Positions 34,945-42,636 of a stretch of DNA of 47,066 bases are shown piece after piece. The DNA comes from Chitinophagaceae bacterium (GTDB lineage: Bacteria; Bacteroidota; Bacteroidia; Chitinophagales; Chitinophagaceae): contig JAFMEV010000003.1 in assembly GCA_017856545.1 (NCBI GenBank), positions 1-47,066 of the forward strand. Reading direction: 5' to 3'. Positions within the stretch are counted from its first letter, which is position 1; the number at the start of each line of letters is the position of its first letter. The notes under the pieces were generated by a model. It made no database searches. It was not told the origin of the DNA and saw only the letters and a list, made by a program, of their open reading frames with translations. The translations under genes were made by a program, and so were the position numbers.

Positions 34945-35714
34945 TGCAGATTATAAGTTATAATGTAAATGGCATAAGAGCTGCTATAAAAAAAGGATTG
35001 ATAGAATGGTTAGAAGCTGCAGCAGTGGATGTATTGTGTGTGCAAGAGACAAAAGCTAGTCCAGCCGATATTGACATCAGTATCTTTACTTCTTTAGGTT
35101 ATCATGTAGCTTGGTACCCCGCTCAAAAAAAAGGATATAGTGGTGTGGCCATCTTTAGTAAAAAAAAGCCAGACCAAATTGTATATGGAAATGGATTTGA
35201 AATGAGTGATGCAGAAGGAAGAGTGGTTAGAGTGGATATAGGCGATCTAACTATTGTAAATGCCTATTTCCCTTCAGGAACAAGTGGTGATGAAAGACAA
35301 GCATATAAATACCAATGGCTAAAAGAATTTTCTCAATATATTGAAGCATTAAAAAAAGAAAGGCCAGAAATTGTGGTTGCTGGTGATTATAATATTGCTC
35401 ATAAAGAAATAGACATACACGATCCTAAAGGAAATAAAAAATCATCTGGATTCTTACCAGAAGAAAGAGCATGGATGGACCAGTTTTTAGCAAGTGGCTG
35501 GGTAGATAGTTTTAGAGTGATACATCCAGAAGCAACTGGTGCATACAGTTGGTGGAGTCAAAGGTTTCCATCTGTTCGATTAAATAACAAGGGCTGGAGG
35601 ATAGATTATTTATGTACTACAGAAACCCTTGCAAAAAAAATTAAAAACGCTACTATCTTGCCTGAGGTAAAACATAGTGATCATTGTCCTATCTTAGTAG
35701 CGTTAAAAAAATAA
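34944..35714 (+). CDS. xth: Exodeoxyribonuclease III / AP endonuclease
   Basis: A 256-residue exonuclease III-family enzyme that cuts at abasic sites in base excision repair. Catalytic segments: ISYNVNGIRAA (metal-binding Asn), CVQETKA (metal-binding Glu), GDYNIAHKEIDIHDPK (Asp/Asn pair), WRIDYLC and KHSDHCPI (Asp-His pair). Length and motif order are standard. Its ATG overlaps the preceding stop by one base, which suggests translational coupling. The next gene follows at 2 bp. Confidence 0.95.
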   Translation: MQIISYNVNGIRAAIKKGLIEWLEAAAVDVLCVQETKASPADIDISIFTSLGYHVAWYPAQKKGYSGVAIFSKKKPDQIVYGNGFEMSDAEGRVVRVDIGDLTIVNAYFPSGTSGDERQAYKYQWLKEFSQYIEALKKERPEIVVAGDYNIAHKEIDIHDPKGNKKSSGFLPEERAWMDQFLASGWVDSFRVIHPEATGAYSWWSQRFPSVRLNNKGWRIDYLCTTETLAKKIKNATILPEVKHSDHCPILVALKK

Positions 35715-35716
35715 AC

Positions 35717-36019
35717 ATGTCCGTTTGTAATATTAGTTTTCAAATTGAGCCAAGTTCTGAAATCATTTGGAAGGCATGGATGCAAGAACAATTTATACCA
35801 GCTTGCATGCAGACGAATTGTTTTACTGAATTTCGTTTTTACGAATTAGAAGTAGAGCCTACTCAGGCACCCACTTATACACTTCAATTATTTGCAACAT
35901 CTAAAGAAATCATGGAGCAGTATCGTGGCAAACACGCAGCAGACCTACTTTACAAGCTACACCACACTTGGGGTGAGCAATGCTTTCATTTTAGCAGTTT
36001 TATGCAAATTGTGAATTGA
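35717..36019 (+). CDS. DUF4286-like small protein
   Basis: A 100-residue protein; the start is at MSVCNISFQIEPSSEIIWKAWM, 2 bp after the xth stop. The ORF track start lies inside xth and is rejected. The pattern of an N-terminal strand, a long amphipathic helix with PACMQTNCFTEFRFYELE, and a C-terminal FSSFMQIV strand matches DUF4286 proteins as I recall them, which look like dimeric ferredoxin-fold proteins. Function unknown. It is last in the xth unit. Confidence 0.7.
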   Translation: MSVCNISFQIEPSSEIIWKAWMQEQFIPACMQTNCFTEFRFYELEVEPTQAPTYTLQLFATSKEIMEQYRGKHAADLLYKLHHTWGEQCFHFSSFMQIVN

Positions 36020-36048
36020 TTGTGGATAGATAATCCTTTGAAATCCTT

Positions 36049-36060
36049 TATAGGCCTATA
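36049..36060. repeat. 12-bp perfect palindrome TATAGGCCTATA
   Basis: A self-complementary 12-mer, 29 bp after the DUF4286-like stop. It is immediately followed by the hairpin at 36061-36082. It could be a protein-binding site. Confidence 0.4.
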
Positions 36061-36082
36061 TTTCAGCAAATATTGGCTGAAA
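36061..36082 (+). terminator. Hairpin after the xth unit
   Basis: TTTCAGC and GCTGAAA pair around an 8-nt loop about 40 bp after the last stop of the xth unit. There is no U tract, so it may stabilise the 3' end rather than terminate. Confidence 0.35.
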
Positions 36083-36123
36083 CTCAACAAAATCAAGGGT
36101 TTACACAATGCAAGATTCCTATG

Positions 36124-36178
36124 TATCTTTCTAAGATAGGGGTAGTTTCCCATGAAAACCTTACTATTTAAGGGTTTT
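36124..36178. repeat. Two inverted repeats upstream of HU
   Basis: TATCTT/AAGATA around TCT (36124-36138), and AAAACCTT/AAGGGTTTT with one bulged base (36155-36178). Together with the elements at 36049-36082 they make the 258-bp gap before the HU gene rich in symmetry. Otherwise I see no gene in this gap. Confidence 0.35.
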
Positions 36179-36277
36179 GGTGGAAAAATAAAAACAAAAA
36201 TTTATCCCTAAATATTTTTTCGTTTCATAAAACCCAATAAATTTGTTCTATCGTTTAAAACTATAAAAAACACATCT

Positions 36278-36547
36278 ATGAACAAAGCAGAATTAATCGC
36301 ACACATCGCGGACAGCGCTGATTTACCAAAAACATCAGCAAACGCAGCTTTAGATGCTTTCATCGAAGCAGTAACTAAATCTTTGAAAAAAGGTGATAAA
36401 GTAACTTTAGTAGGTTTTGGTACTTTCTCAGTAACAAAGCGTGCTGCTAGAACTGGTCGTAACCCACAAACTGGTGCTACAATCAAGATCAAAGCTAAGA
36501 AAGTTGCAAAATTCAAGGCTGGTAAAGAATTAAGCGCGAAATTATAG
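36278..36547 (+). CDS. hup: DNA-binding protein HU
   Basis: An 89-residue nucleoid protein of the HU/IHF family. It opens [18 protein letters not shown] and contains the DNA-arm segment [21 protein letters not shown] followed by [17 protein letters not shown]. Length is that of a canonical single-domain HU. It has a 258-bp upstream region with palindromes and is followed by a strong terminator, so it is a monocistronic, probably highly expressed gene. A clear TAnnTTTG promoter is not visible; TTTG at 36242-36245 followed by TATAAAA is a possible alternative. Confidence 0.97.
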   Translation: MNKAELIAHIADSADLPKTSANAALDAFIEAVTKSLKKGDKVTLVGFGTFSVTKRAARTGRNPQTGATIKIKAKKVAKFKAGKELSAKL

Positions 36548-36570
36548 TCGTAAAAAACTAATTTGAAATA

Positions 36571-36608
36571 AAACCCCTTGGATATCCATATATTCAAGGG
36601 GTTTTTTT
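36571..36608 (+). terminator. Strong intrinsic terminator after HU
   Basis: AAACCCCTTG pairs perfectly with CAAGGGGTTT around a 14-nt loop, followed by a T tract. It lies 24 nt after the HU stop. Confidence 0.93.
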
Positions 36609-36615
36609 ATTTTTG
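36608..36615 (+). promoter_or_regulatory. TAnnTTTG -7 promoter element for the THX gene
   Basis: TATTTTTG begins at the end of the HU terminator T tract and lies 33 nt upstream of the THX ATG at 36649. Confidence 0.5.
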
Positions 36616-36648
36616 CAGTCAAATCATTCATTTAAAACAATTATCAAA

Positions 36649-36798
36649 ATGGGAAGAGGAGATAAAAAAACAGCAAAAGGTAAAAGATTCATGGGATCTT
36701 TCGGTGTAAGCAGACCACACAAAACAGCTACAACCGCTCCAAAAGCAGCAGCAGCTCCTGCAGCACCTGCAAAAAAAGCAACTAAAGCAAAAGCTTAA
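36649..36798 (+). CDS. 30S ribosomal protein THX
   Basis: A 49-residue, very basic protein starting MGRGDKKTAKGKRFMGSFG, the characteristic opening of bacterial THX, which sits in the head of the 30S subunit. The rest is an alanine/lysine/proline-rich tail. The ORF track start 12 codons upstream would begin within the promoter region and is rejected. The gene has its own -7 element and its own GC-rich terminator, consistent with separate, strong expression. Too short for most gene finders but firmly supported. Confidence 0.9.
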   Translation: MGRGDKKTAKGKRFMGSFGVSRPHKTATTAPKAAAAPAAPAKKATKAKA

Positions 36799-36812
36799 AG
36801 GCGTATAAAGAT

Positions 36813-36835
36813 CCCCGAAAGCTCGGGGTTTTTTT
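36813..36835 (+). terminator. Intrinsic terminator after THX
   Basis: CCCCGA pairs with TCGGGG around AAGC, followed by seven T residues. It lies 14 nt after the stop. Confidence 0.92.
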
Positions 36836-36859
36836 ATACCTTATTTCATACCTATTGTC

Positions 36860-37078
36860 ATGAAAAAAATTGTCAAAATACTTGTCTTCACTGTGCCATT
36901 TATATTCAATGGCCTGATAAGCTATGCGCAATGTTCTATCTGTACTAAAACTGCAAGTCAGATTGGTGAAGAAGCCGGCAGAGGATTCAATGCTGGTATA
37001 TTATATTTAGCAGCCATGCCATTTGGCATCATGGGCTATATCGCATTTAGATGGTGGAAAAGCGAGCAACAAAAATAG
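36860..37078 (+). CDS. Small membrane protein with a CxxC motif, 72 aa
   Basis: A 72-residue protein with an N-terminal signal sequence (VFTVPFIFNGLISYAQ) followed at once by CSICTKTASQIGEEAGRG, then a transmembrane helix (ILYLAAMPFGIMGYIAF) and a basic end (RWWKSEQQK). The CxxC at the outside face of the membrane suggests thiol chemistry or metal binding. I recall similar short unnamed proteins in Bacteroidota. No function is assigned. The gene has its own region after the THX terminator and ends 3 bp from meaB. Confidence 0.7.
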   Translation: MKKIVKILVFTVPFIFNGLISYAQCSICTKTASQIGEEAGRGFNAGILYLAAMPFGIMGYIAFRWWKSEQQK

Positions 37079-37081
37079 TCG

Positions 37082-37978
37082 CTAGTAATACTGTTTCGCA
37101 AATTCAAAAATATTGAAAGAAGATGTTTGCATTGCTTTTGCAAGCTCAGTTTCTATTGTTGCATAATCTAATTGTTGCATCTTTTTTGCAACGATTAATT
37201 GCATTGTCTTTGATAGCATCAATCTTTGTTTGGAACTTTGTTGATGTGCGATAGTTTGATGATGTTGAATAGCTTTAACCAATTCCCCAATACCTTCTTT
37301 TTGAGAAGCGATGGTTTGTACTACAGAAGTTTCAGTAGCATGATTTTCTAAAAGCATCTGTTGAATATGCGCTGTAAATGCATTGGCATCTGGTCTATCA
37401 GATTTGTTCACTACAAAAATATTGGCCACTTCCATCAAGCCAGATTTCATCATTTGAATATCATCCCCTGCTTCAGGTACCAATACCACCAAAGTAGTAT
37501 CTGCTAAAGCGGCTACTTCCACTTCTGATTGTCCCACACCCACTGTTTCCAAAATGATCATATCAAAACCAGCGCATTGTAATAATGTAGTGAGTTCAAT
37601 AGTAGTGCTATTCAACCCACCTAAATGACCTCTAGAAGCTAATGATCTAATAAAAACCTGCGGATGTAAATACCATTCTCTCATTCTAATTCTGTCTCCT
37701 AAAATAGCCCCTTGATGAAAAGGGGAAGAAGGGTCAACAGAAAGCACTGCAATACGTTTGCCTGCTTCTATCCACTCTTGTATCAATGCTGCAATTAAAG
37801 TGCTTTTACCAGCGCCTGGAGGGCCTGTAATGCCTATAATTGGAATAGCTGAAGGTCTAAGGCTTTCCAAAAACTGCGTTGCATCATTCGCATTATTTTC
37901 AATAGCAGAAATCGCTTTTGCAAGGGTTAAAAAATTACCCGACTGCACTCCATTTTTGATTGATTCAATTTCTAGCAT
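37082..37978 (-). CDS. meaB: MeaB-type GTPase, methylmalonyl-CoA mutase chaperone
   Basis: A 298-residue G3E-family P-loop GTPase. Walker A is GPPGAGKS (residues 52-59); other motifs are VDPSSPF, DRIRMREW, ILETVGVGQSEVEV and the NKSD base-recognition motif. MeaB protects and reactivates B12-dependent methylmalonyl-CoA mutase. The mutase subunits (mutA/mutB) are not in this window. The start ATG at 37978 follows a glycosyltransferase gene by 4 bp, so the two are likely co-transcribed although no functional tie is apparent. Confidence 0.93.
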   Translation of the reverse strand: MLEIESIKNGVQSGNFLTLAKAISAIENNANDATQFLESLRPSAIPIIGITGPPGAGKSTLIAALIQEWIEAGKRIAVLSVDPSSPFHQGAILGDRIRMREWYLHPQVFIRSLASRGHLGGLNSTTIELTTLLQCAGFDMIILETVGVGQSEVEVAALADTTLVVLVPEAGDDIQMMKSGLMEVANIFVVNKSDRPDANAFTAHIQQMLLENHATETSVVQTIASQKEGIGELVKAIQHHQTIAHQQSSKQRLMLSKTMQLIVAKKMQQLDYATIETELAKAMQTSSFNIFEFAKQYY

Positions 37979-37982
37979 ATCG

Positions 37983-38882
37983 TTATTTAATCAAATGATA
38001 ATTTTTATACTCCCCCAATTTAAATCCTAAAAAGTCTTCAATAGGTTGCAAGTATTTATCTTTCTTGTGCCAAACAGACAATTCTTTTTTATAGCTATAC
38101 TCCCAATCTTGCGCTGCCACTTTTGCATGCATAATTTTTGGATGCGTTCCATTAAAAGGAATGGTTCTATCCACAGAATGCATATGGAAATCATGGCTCG
38201 CTAATTTTTTTTCTAAAGCTTCAGGACTAGTATAATAAGATTGGAACATGGCTACTTTCTTTGCATAAGCATCTGGAGATCTAATACCTGTGTAATGATA
38301 CACGGTAGCGTCTAATTTTTTCACGCGCAGTTTCTCTCCTTTTTCAGTACCATTTTCATAGGCCTCAAAAGATTGATATTTCCTAAAACCTTGAGAATCT
38401 CTATAGGATCTTACACCAATATGGTTTCTAAAAATTCTGATTTCAAAATTATGTACTCTTCTCGTATTTCTAATATGATCGTACCCGCCCCAAAAATGCA
38501 CGAATGGCAAAATAAAACCATCTACTCTTTTGTCCTCATGATGCAATTCAATTTGAGCTTGAATAAGTTCCAAATCATTTTCATGAAATACTTCGTCCGA
38601 TTGAATATGCAAACACCAATCTGCTTTTACCTGATCCAATGCAATATTTGCTTGTTGAGCAAATACTTTACCTCCCTCTCTCAATTCCATATTCCAAACC
38701 GTATCAATAATTTTGATTTTAGGTGAGTTTAAATCCACAATCGCTTCTCTTGTACCATCATTTGAATCCCCCACCGCTACAATCATTTCATCACAAATGG
38801 GAAGAACAGATTGTATGGATTCCAAGAAAGGAACGCCATAGTCAAATCCATTTCTAACATACGTGAATCCAGCTAATTTCAT
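37983..38882 (-). CDS. Family 2-type glycosyltransferase
   Basis: A 299-residue GT-A fold transferase. The opening AGFTYVRNGFDYGVPFLESI and the DEMIVAVGDSNDGTREAI segment hold the nucleotide-sugar binding strands; SDEVFHENDLE is a DxD-like metal motif (near residue 95-105). It has no transmembrane segment, so it is cytoplasmic or peripheral. The acceptor and sugar are unknown. It is first in a two-gene unit with meaB. The start is at the ATG beginning MKLAGFTYVRN. Confidence 0.88.
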   Translation of the reverse strand: MKLAGFTYVRNGFDYGVPFLESIQSVLPICDEMIVAVGDSNDGTREAIVDLNSPKIKIIDTVWNMELREGGKVFAQQANIALDQVKADWCLHIQSDEVFHENDLELIQAQIELHHEDKRVDGFILPFVHFWGGYDHIRNTRRVHNFEIRIFRNHIGVRSYRDSQGFRKYQSFEAYENGTEKGEKLRVKKLDATVYHYTGIRSPDAYAKKVAMFQSYYTSPEALEKKLASHDFHMHSVDRTIPFNGTHPKIMHAKVAAQDWEYSYKKELSVWHKKDKYLQPIEDFLGFKLGEYKNYHLIK

Positions 38883-38933
38883 GAAGGGGATGTTTTAAAG
38901 TTCAAATAACCGAAATCTTTTGCAAAAAGCCAT

Positions 38934-38941
38934 TAATTTTG
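38934..38941 (+). promoter_or_regulatory. TAnnTTTG -7 promoter element for coaX
   Basis: TAATTTTG, 16 nt upstream of the coaX ATG. It probably starts a unit running through lptC. Confidence 0.5.
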
Positions 38942-38957
38942 AAGTTCAAGTAAGAAT

Positions 38958-39683
38958 ATGAGTACAACAATTTGTTTTGACTTTGGCAATTCAAGATATA
39001 AAGCAGCTATTTTTAAAAATGGTCAGCTAGATGAAATTGTTGTTTTGGAAGACGCTAGTATCCAAACACTAAAAAACCTGGTTGAACAATGGAAGCCGAC
39101 AAAGACCATCTTGTCTTCGGTTGTGCATCATGATAAAGCCATTGAAAGCTTTTTGGAAACAATAGCCCCATTTCACTTGATTGGGCCCCATACCCAACTG
39201 AATTTTAGTACCCCAGTGGGAAAGCCAGAAACCATTGGTGCAGACAGAATTGCCCTATGTGCAGCTGCAGTGCATATGTATCCAAATCAGCATACATTGG
39301 CCATTTCCCTAGGAACCTGTATAACTTATAATTTTATCAATAATTCCCATGAATTTTTAGGGGGAAGTATCTCTCCTGGCATGCAAATGCGCTTCAAATC
39401 CATGCACGAACAGACGGCTTTACTACCATTAATCAAGCCTACAAAGGATTTCCCATTGGTGGGCTATGATACCAAAACCAACCTTTTGAGTGGTGTTGTT
39501 TGGGGCATGGCGGCTGAAATTAATGGTATCATAGAGGCATATGAAGCTAAATACAGCAACTTTAACGTGCTATTAACCGGGGGTGACCTTAGTTATTTTG
39601 TACCTCGCTTAAAAAAGAGGATATTTGCGGACCCAAATTTAATATTCAAAGGATTATATGCTATTAGCGAAACAAATCAGTAG
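38958..39683 (+). CDS. coaX: Type III pantothenate kinase
   Basis: A 241-residue ASKHA-fold kinase making 4'-phosphopantothenate, the first step of CoA synthesis. Signatures are the N-terminal phosphate loop CFDFGNSRYKAAIFKNG, GADRIALCAAAVH, SLGTCITYNFI and GGSISPGMQMRFKSMHEQTA. Length is typical. Its last 26 bp overlap the start of the following outer-membrane protein gene, so translation is probably coupled. As I recall, coaX, an outer-membrane protein and lptC are often neighbours in Bacteroidota, which supports this as an old arrangement. Confidence 0.95.
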   Translation: MSTTICFDFGNSRYKAAIFKNGQLDEIVVLEDASIQTLKNLVEQWKPTKTILSSVVHHDKAIESFLETIAPFHLIGPHTQLNFSTPVGKPETIGADRIALCAAAVHMYPNQHTLAISLGTCITYNFINNSHEFLGGSISPGMQMRFKSMHEQTALLPLIKPTKDFPLVGYDTKTNLLSGVVWGMAAEINGIIEAYEAKYSNFNVLLTGGDLSYFVPRLKKRIFADPNLIFKGLYAISETNQ

Positions 39684-41040
39684 AGTAACCCTATTCTTAG
39701 TTTTAGTTTGTTATTTAACCCCTTCAAAGGCGCAAATCAACTCTCCATTTTCAAGATACGGATTAGGTAACGAAGTGTTGAATGGACAAAATGCAGCCAG
39801 CCAAGGAATGGGAGGTTTCTCCACTGCTTTTACTTCATCTATGAGTGGAAGTTATGGACAGAGTATCAACTTTAATAATCCTGCCAGTTATAGTCAGCAT
39901 TATATGACCACTTTTGATTTAGCGACCAGCTTAAGTCAAACCATCTTGCAAAGAATTGAACCATCAGCAAGAGAAAAGTCTGCTTATTTGGTACCAAATT
40001 ATTTAGCGATTGGTGTTCCAATAAATAAGAAAAAGAAAATTGGATTCGCATTTGGATTACAACCTCTAACAAGTATACGCTACTCTGTCAATCAAGTAGA
40101 AAACTTCAATGGACAAGATTCTTTGCTAAACAGTTACAGAGGTGATGGTGGTTTAAACCAATTATTTATTGGTGCAGCAAAAGGCTGGAAATATTTAAGT
40201 CTTGGTTTTAATACAGGATTTAATTTTGGTAGAAAAGATATTGAAACTTTTAAGACCATTTCTTATAACAGAGACTCTAGCTATTTCTATCAGTCAAAAT
40301 CTAGCACTAAAACTAGTTTCAGTGGGTTATTTTTAAAATTAGGTGCTCAAGGTGAATTCACTATTTTAAAGAAAGAGCGTCCAGCAATAAAAGAAAGAAC
40401 AGAATATACCATAAGTTATGGAGCTACTTATACTTTGGATCAAAGTTTAAGAGCCAAGCAAGATGTTACCAGAAGCATTGGTACTTATACTGCTAGCATT
40501 GAAACACCATTGGATACTGCTTTAAGTACAATCAATCAAAGAGGACGAATTACCCTTCCAAGTTTTATTTCTGTAGGATTTGCTTTGCATAAAAAAGAAA
40601 CCGTAGCGAGAGGTAGTTATGATCAGTGGGTATTTGGAATTGAAGTGAATCAAGCATCATGGAAAGATAGTTATAGCTTTTACGGAAAAAAAGATCCCCT
40701 ATCTAACTCATTAATGATTAGAGGTGGTATTCAATACAATCCAGATCCATATGCATTTGAAAATTATTGGTCTAGTGTAACATATAGAGTTGGATTCTTT
40801 AGCGGTAAAGATTATGTAAACATTGATAACAATGGATTAAAAATTACAGGATTTAGTTTAGGATTAGGATTACCTGTTAGAAAGTATCGCTCATATGACT
40901 ATCAATATACCATCTTAAATGCGGCTTTACAAATTGGTCAAAGAGGTAGTAATGCAAATAATTTCAAAGAAAATTTTGTTCAATTTACACTTGGATATAG
41001 TTTGAGTGATATGTGGTTTAATAAACGCAAATATGATTAG
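39658..41040 (+). CDS. Outer-membrane barrel protein upstream of lptC
   Basis: A 460-residue exported protein starting within coaX (26-bp overlap). Signal peptide: RVTLFLVLVCYLTPSKAQ. The mature protein opens INSPFSRYGLGNEVLNGQN, a common opening for Bacteroidota barrels of this type, and continues with many alternating aromatic strands (SYGQSINFNNPASYSQ, KKIGFAFGLQPLTSIRYS, LSLGFNTGFNFGRKD) to a terminal FTLGYSLSDMWF segment. It resembles OmpP1/FadL-like or PorV-like barrels in style but I do not assign it. It overlaps lptC by 8 bp. Confidence 0.8.
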   Translation: MLLAKQISRVTLFLVLVCYLTPSKAQINSPFSRYGLGNEVLNGQNAASQGMGGFSTAFTSSMSGSYGQSINFNNPASYSQHYMTTFDLATSLSQTILQRIEPSAREKSAYLVPNYLAIGVPINKKKKIGFAFGLQPLTSIRYSVNQVENFNGQDSLLNSYRGDGGLNQLFIGAAKGWKYLSLGFNTGFNFGRKDIETFKTISYNRDSSYFYQSKSSTKTSFSGLFLKLGAQGEFTILKKERPAIKERTEYTISYGATYTLDQSLRAKQDVTRSIGTYTASIETPLDTALSTINQRGRITLPSFISVGFALHKKETVARGSYDQWVFGIEVNQASWKDSYSFYGKKDPLSNSLMIRGGIQYNPDPYAFENYWSSVTYRVGFFSGKDYVNIDNNGLKITGFSLGLGLPVRKYRSYDYQYTILNAALQIGQRGSNANNFKENFVQFTLGYSLSDMWFNKRKYD

Positions 41041-41623
41041 TCATTCCTATAAGAAATTTAATCACTGGGCAGTTGCTTTAATCAGTAGCTGCTTTTTTAT
41101 GGCTTCTTGTGAGAATAATGTAAATGAAGTAAGAAATTTAGGAAAGAAAAATGGTGGCGTAGATATTGGAAAAGATGTTGCCATTTATATGAGTAGTGGA
41201 GGTAAAATGTCTGCAAAAATTATGGGGCCTATCATGAATAGATACTTGCAAGACAGTAGTAAGATGGTAGAATTTCCCAATAACATATATGTAGATTTTT
41301 TTAAAGACAGTGCCAAAGTAGATAGTAAGCTTAGAGCGAATTATGCCAATTATAAAGAGACAGAAAATAAGATATTTTTACAAGGCAATGTGGTAGTATT
41401 TAATTTACAAGGTGATACACTTTGGTGTCAAGAAATGTTTTGGGATCAAGAAACTGGAAAATTTCATACAGATAAAGATGTTATCGTAAAACAGCATAAT
41501 CCACAAGTTAAAACATTTGGAAAAGGCTTTGAAGCCAATCAAGATTTAACAGATATTCGTATCTTTCAAGTACAGCCTAATAGCTATGCAATCCTTAATG
41601 ACAGTAGTACAATACAACCTTAA
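41033..41623 (+). CDS. lptC: LptC-family LPS export component
   Basis: A 196-residue lipoprotein-like LptC that links the inner-membrane LptBFG transporter to the LptA bridge. The start is at MISHSYKKFNHWAVAL, overlapping the preceding stop by 8 bp; it gives a signal peptide with a lipobox cysteine in FFMASCENN. The jellyroll segment is visible in VDFFKDSAKVDSKLRANYANY, FLQGNVVVFNLQGDTLWCQEMFWD and KVFGKGFEANQDL-like spacing (VKTFGKGFEANQDL). No other lpt gene is present. The aldo-keto reductase gene follows 7 bp later. Confidence 0.9.
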   Translation: MISHSYKKFNHWAVALISSCFFMASCENNVNEVRNLGKKNGGVDIGKDVAIYMSSGGKMSAKIMGPIMNRYLQDSSKMVEFPNNIYVDFFKDSAKVDSKLRANYANYKETENKIFLQGNVVVFNLQGDTLWCQEMFWDQETGKFHTDKDVIVKQHNPQVKTFGKGFEANQDLTDIRIFQVQPNSYAILNDSSTIQP

Positions 41624-41630
41624 ATAAAAT

Positions 41631-42623
41631 ATGATGGAATATAGAAAGATGGGTAAAACAGGGCTTCAATTAAGCACATTAAGCTTTGGAAGTTGGGTTA
41701 CTTTTCACAAACAAATTAACGATGGTATTGCAGATACCTTAATGGGCATGGCATATGATGCAGGCGTAAATTTCTTTGATAATGCAGAAGTATATGCAGC
41801 AGGAGAAAGTGAAAAAATGATGGGTCGTGTTTTAGCAAAGAAAAAATGGGATAGAACAAGTTATGTACTTTCTTCTAAAGCGTATTTTGGATGGAGAGGA
41901 AAAGAAAATAAACCCAATCAAACAGGATTGAGTAGAAAACATTTAACCGAAGCATGTCACGAAGCCTTACAAAGAATGCAAACGGATTATTTGGATTTAT
42001 ATTTCTGTCATAGACCAGATAAAACCACTCCCATTGAAGAAGTAGTGCACACCATGAATACTTTAATTCAACAAGGCAAGATTTTATATTGGGGCACAAG
42101 TGAGTGGAGCGGTGTAGAAATTATGGAAGCACATAGAGTGGCAGAAAAATACAGATTGATTGGACCTAGTATGGAGCAACCTCAATACAATATGTTTGAG
42201 CGTCAAAAAGTAGAAGTAGAGTACAATGAAATTTATAAAAATGTGGGATTAGGAACTACTATTTGGAGTCCATTAGCAGCGGGACTTTTAACGGGAAAAT
42301 ACAATGATGATATTCCAGAAGGATCAAGATTTCAATTAGAAGGATTTGAGTGGTTGAGAGATAGATGGTTGATGCAGGATAAAATTAGAAAAGTACAACA
42401 ACTAAGCGCACTTGCAAAAGCATTAAAAGTAAGCACAGCTTCATTAAGTATTGCATGGTGTATTAAAAACCCCAATGTAAGTACGGCTATCTTAGGTGCA
42501 ACCAGTGAAGCACAATTAAAAGATAATTTAACCGCCATAGATACTGCAACATTATTAACTCCAGAAATCATGGAGCAAATAGAAGGCATTATCGAAACCA
42601 AACCAGCTTTCCCTGAGTGGTAA
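41631..42623 (+). CDS. Aldo-keto reductase, voltage-gated potassium channel beta-subunit-like
   Basis: A 330-residue NADPH-dependent aldo-keto reductase with a TIM barrel. The catalytic tetrad can be read as D and Y in FFDNAEVYAAGE, K in SSKAYFG and H in FCHRPD. The N-terminus EYRKMGKTGLQLSTLSFGSW and the C-terminal WCIKNPNVSTAILGATSEAQLKDN match the Kv-beta type group. It begins 7 bp after lptC and ends 13 bp before the CNNM-type gene, a position not usually held by an aldo-keto reductase in the lptC neighbourhood as I recall it. Physiological substrate unknown. Two adjacent ATGs make the start uncertain by one codon. Confidence 0.93.
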   Translation: MMEYRKMGKTGLQLSTLSFGSWVTFHKQINDGIADTLMGMAYDAGVNFFDNAEVYAAGESEKMMGRVLAKKKWDRTSYVLSSKAYFGWRGKENKPNQTGLSRKHLTEACHEALQRMQTDYLDLYFCHRPDKTTPIEEVVHTMNTLIQQGKILYWGTSEWSGVEIMEAHRVAEKYRLIGPSMEQPQYNMFERQKVEVEYNEIYKNVGLGTTIWSPLAAGLLTGKYNDDIPEGSRFQLEGFEWLRDRWLMQDKIRKVQQLSALAKALKVSTASLSIAWCIKNPNVSTAILGATSEAQLKDNLTAIDTATLLTPEIMEQIEGIIETKPAFPEW

Positions 42624-42636
42624 ATAAATAAAAAAT

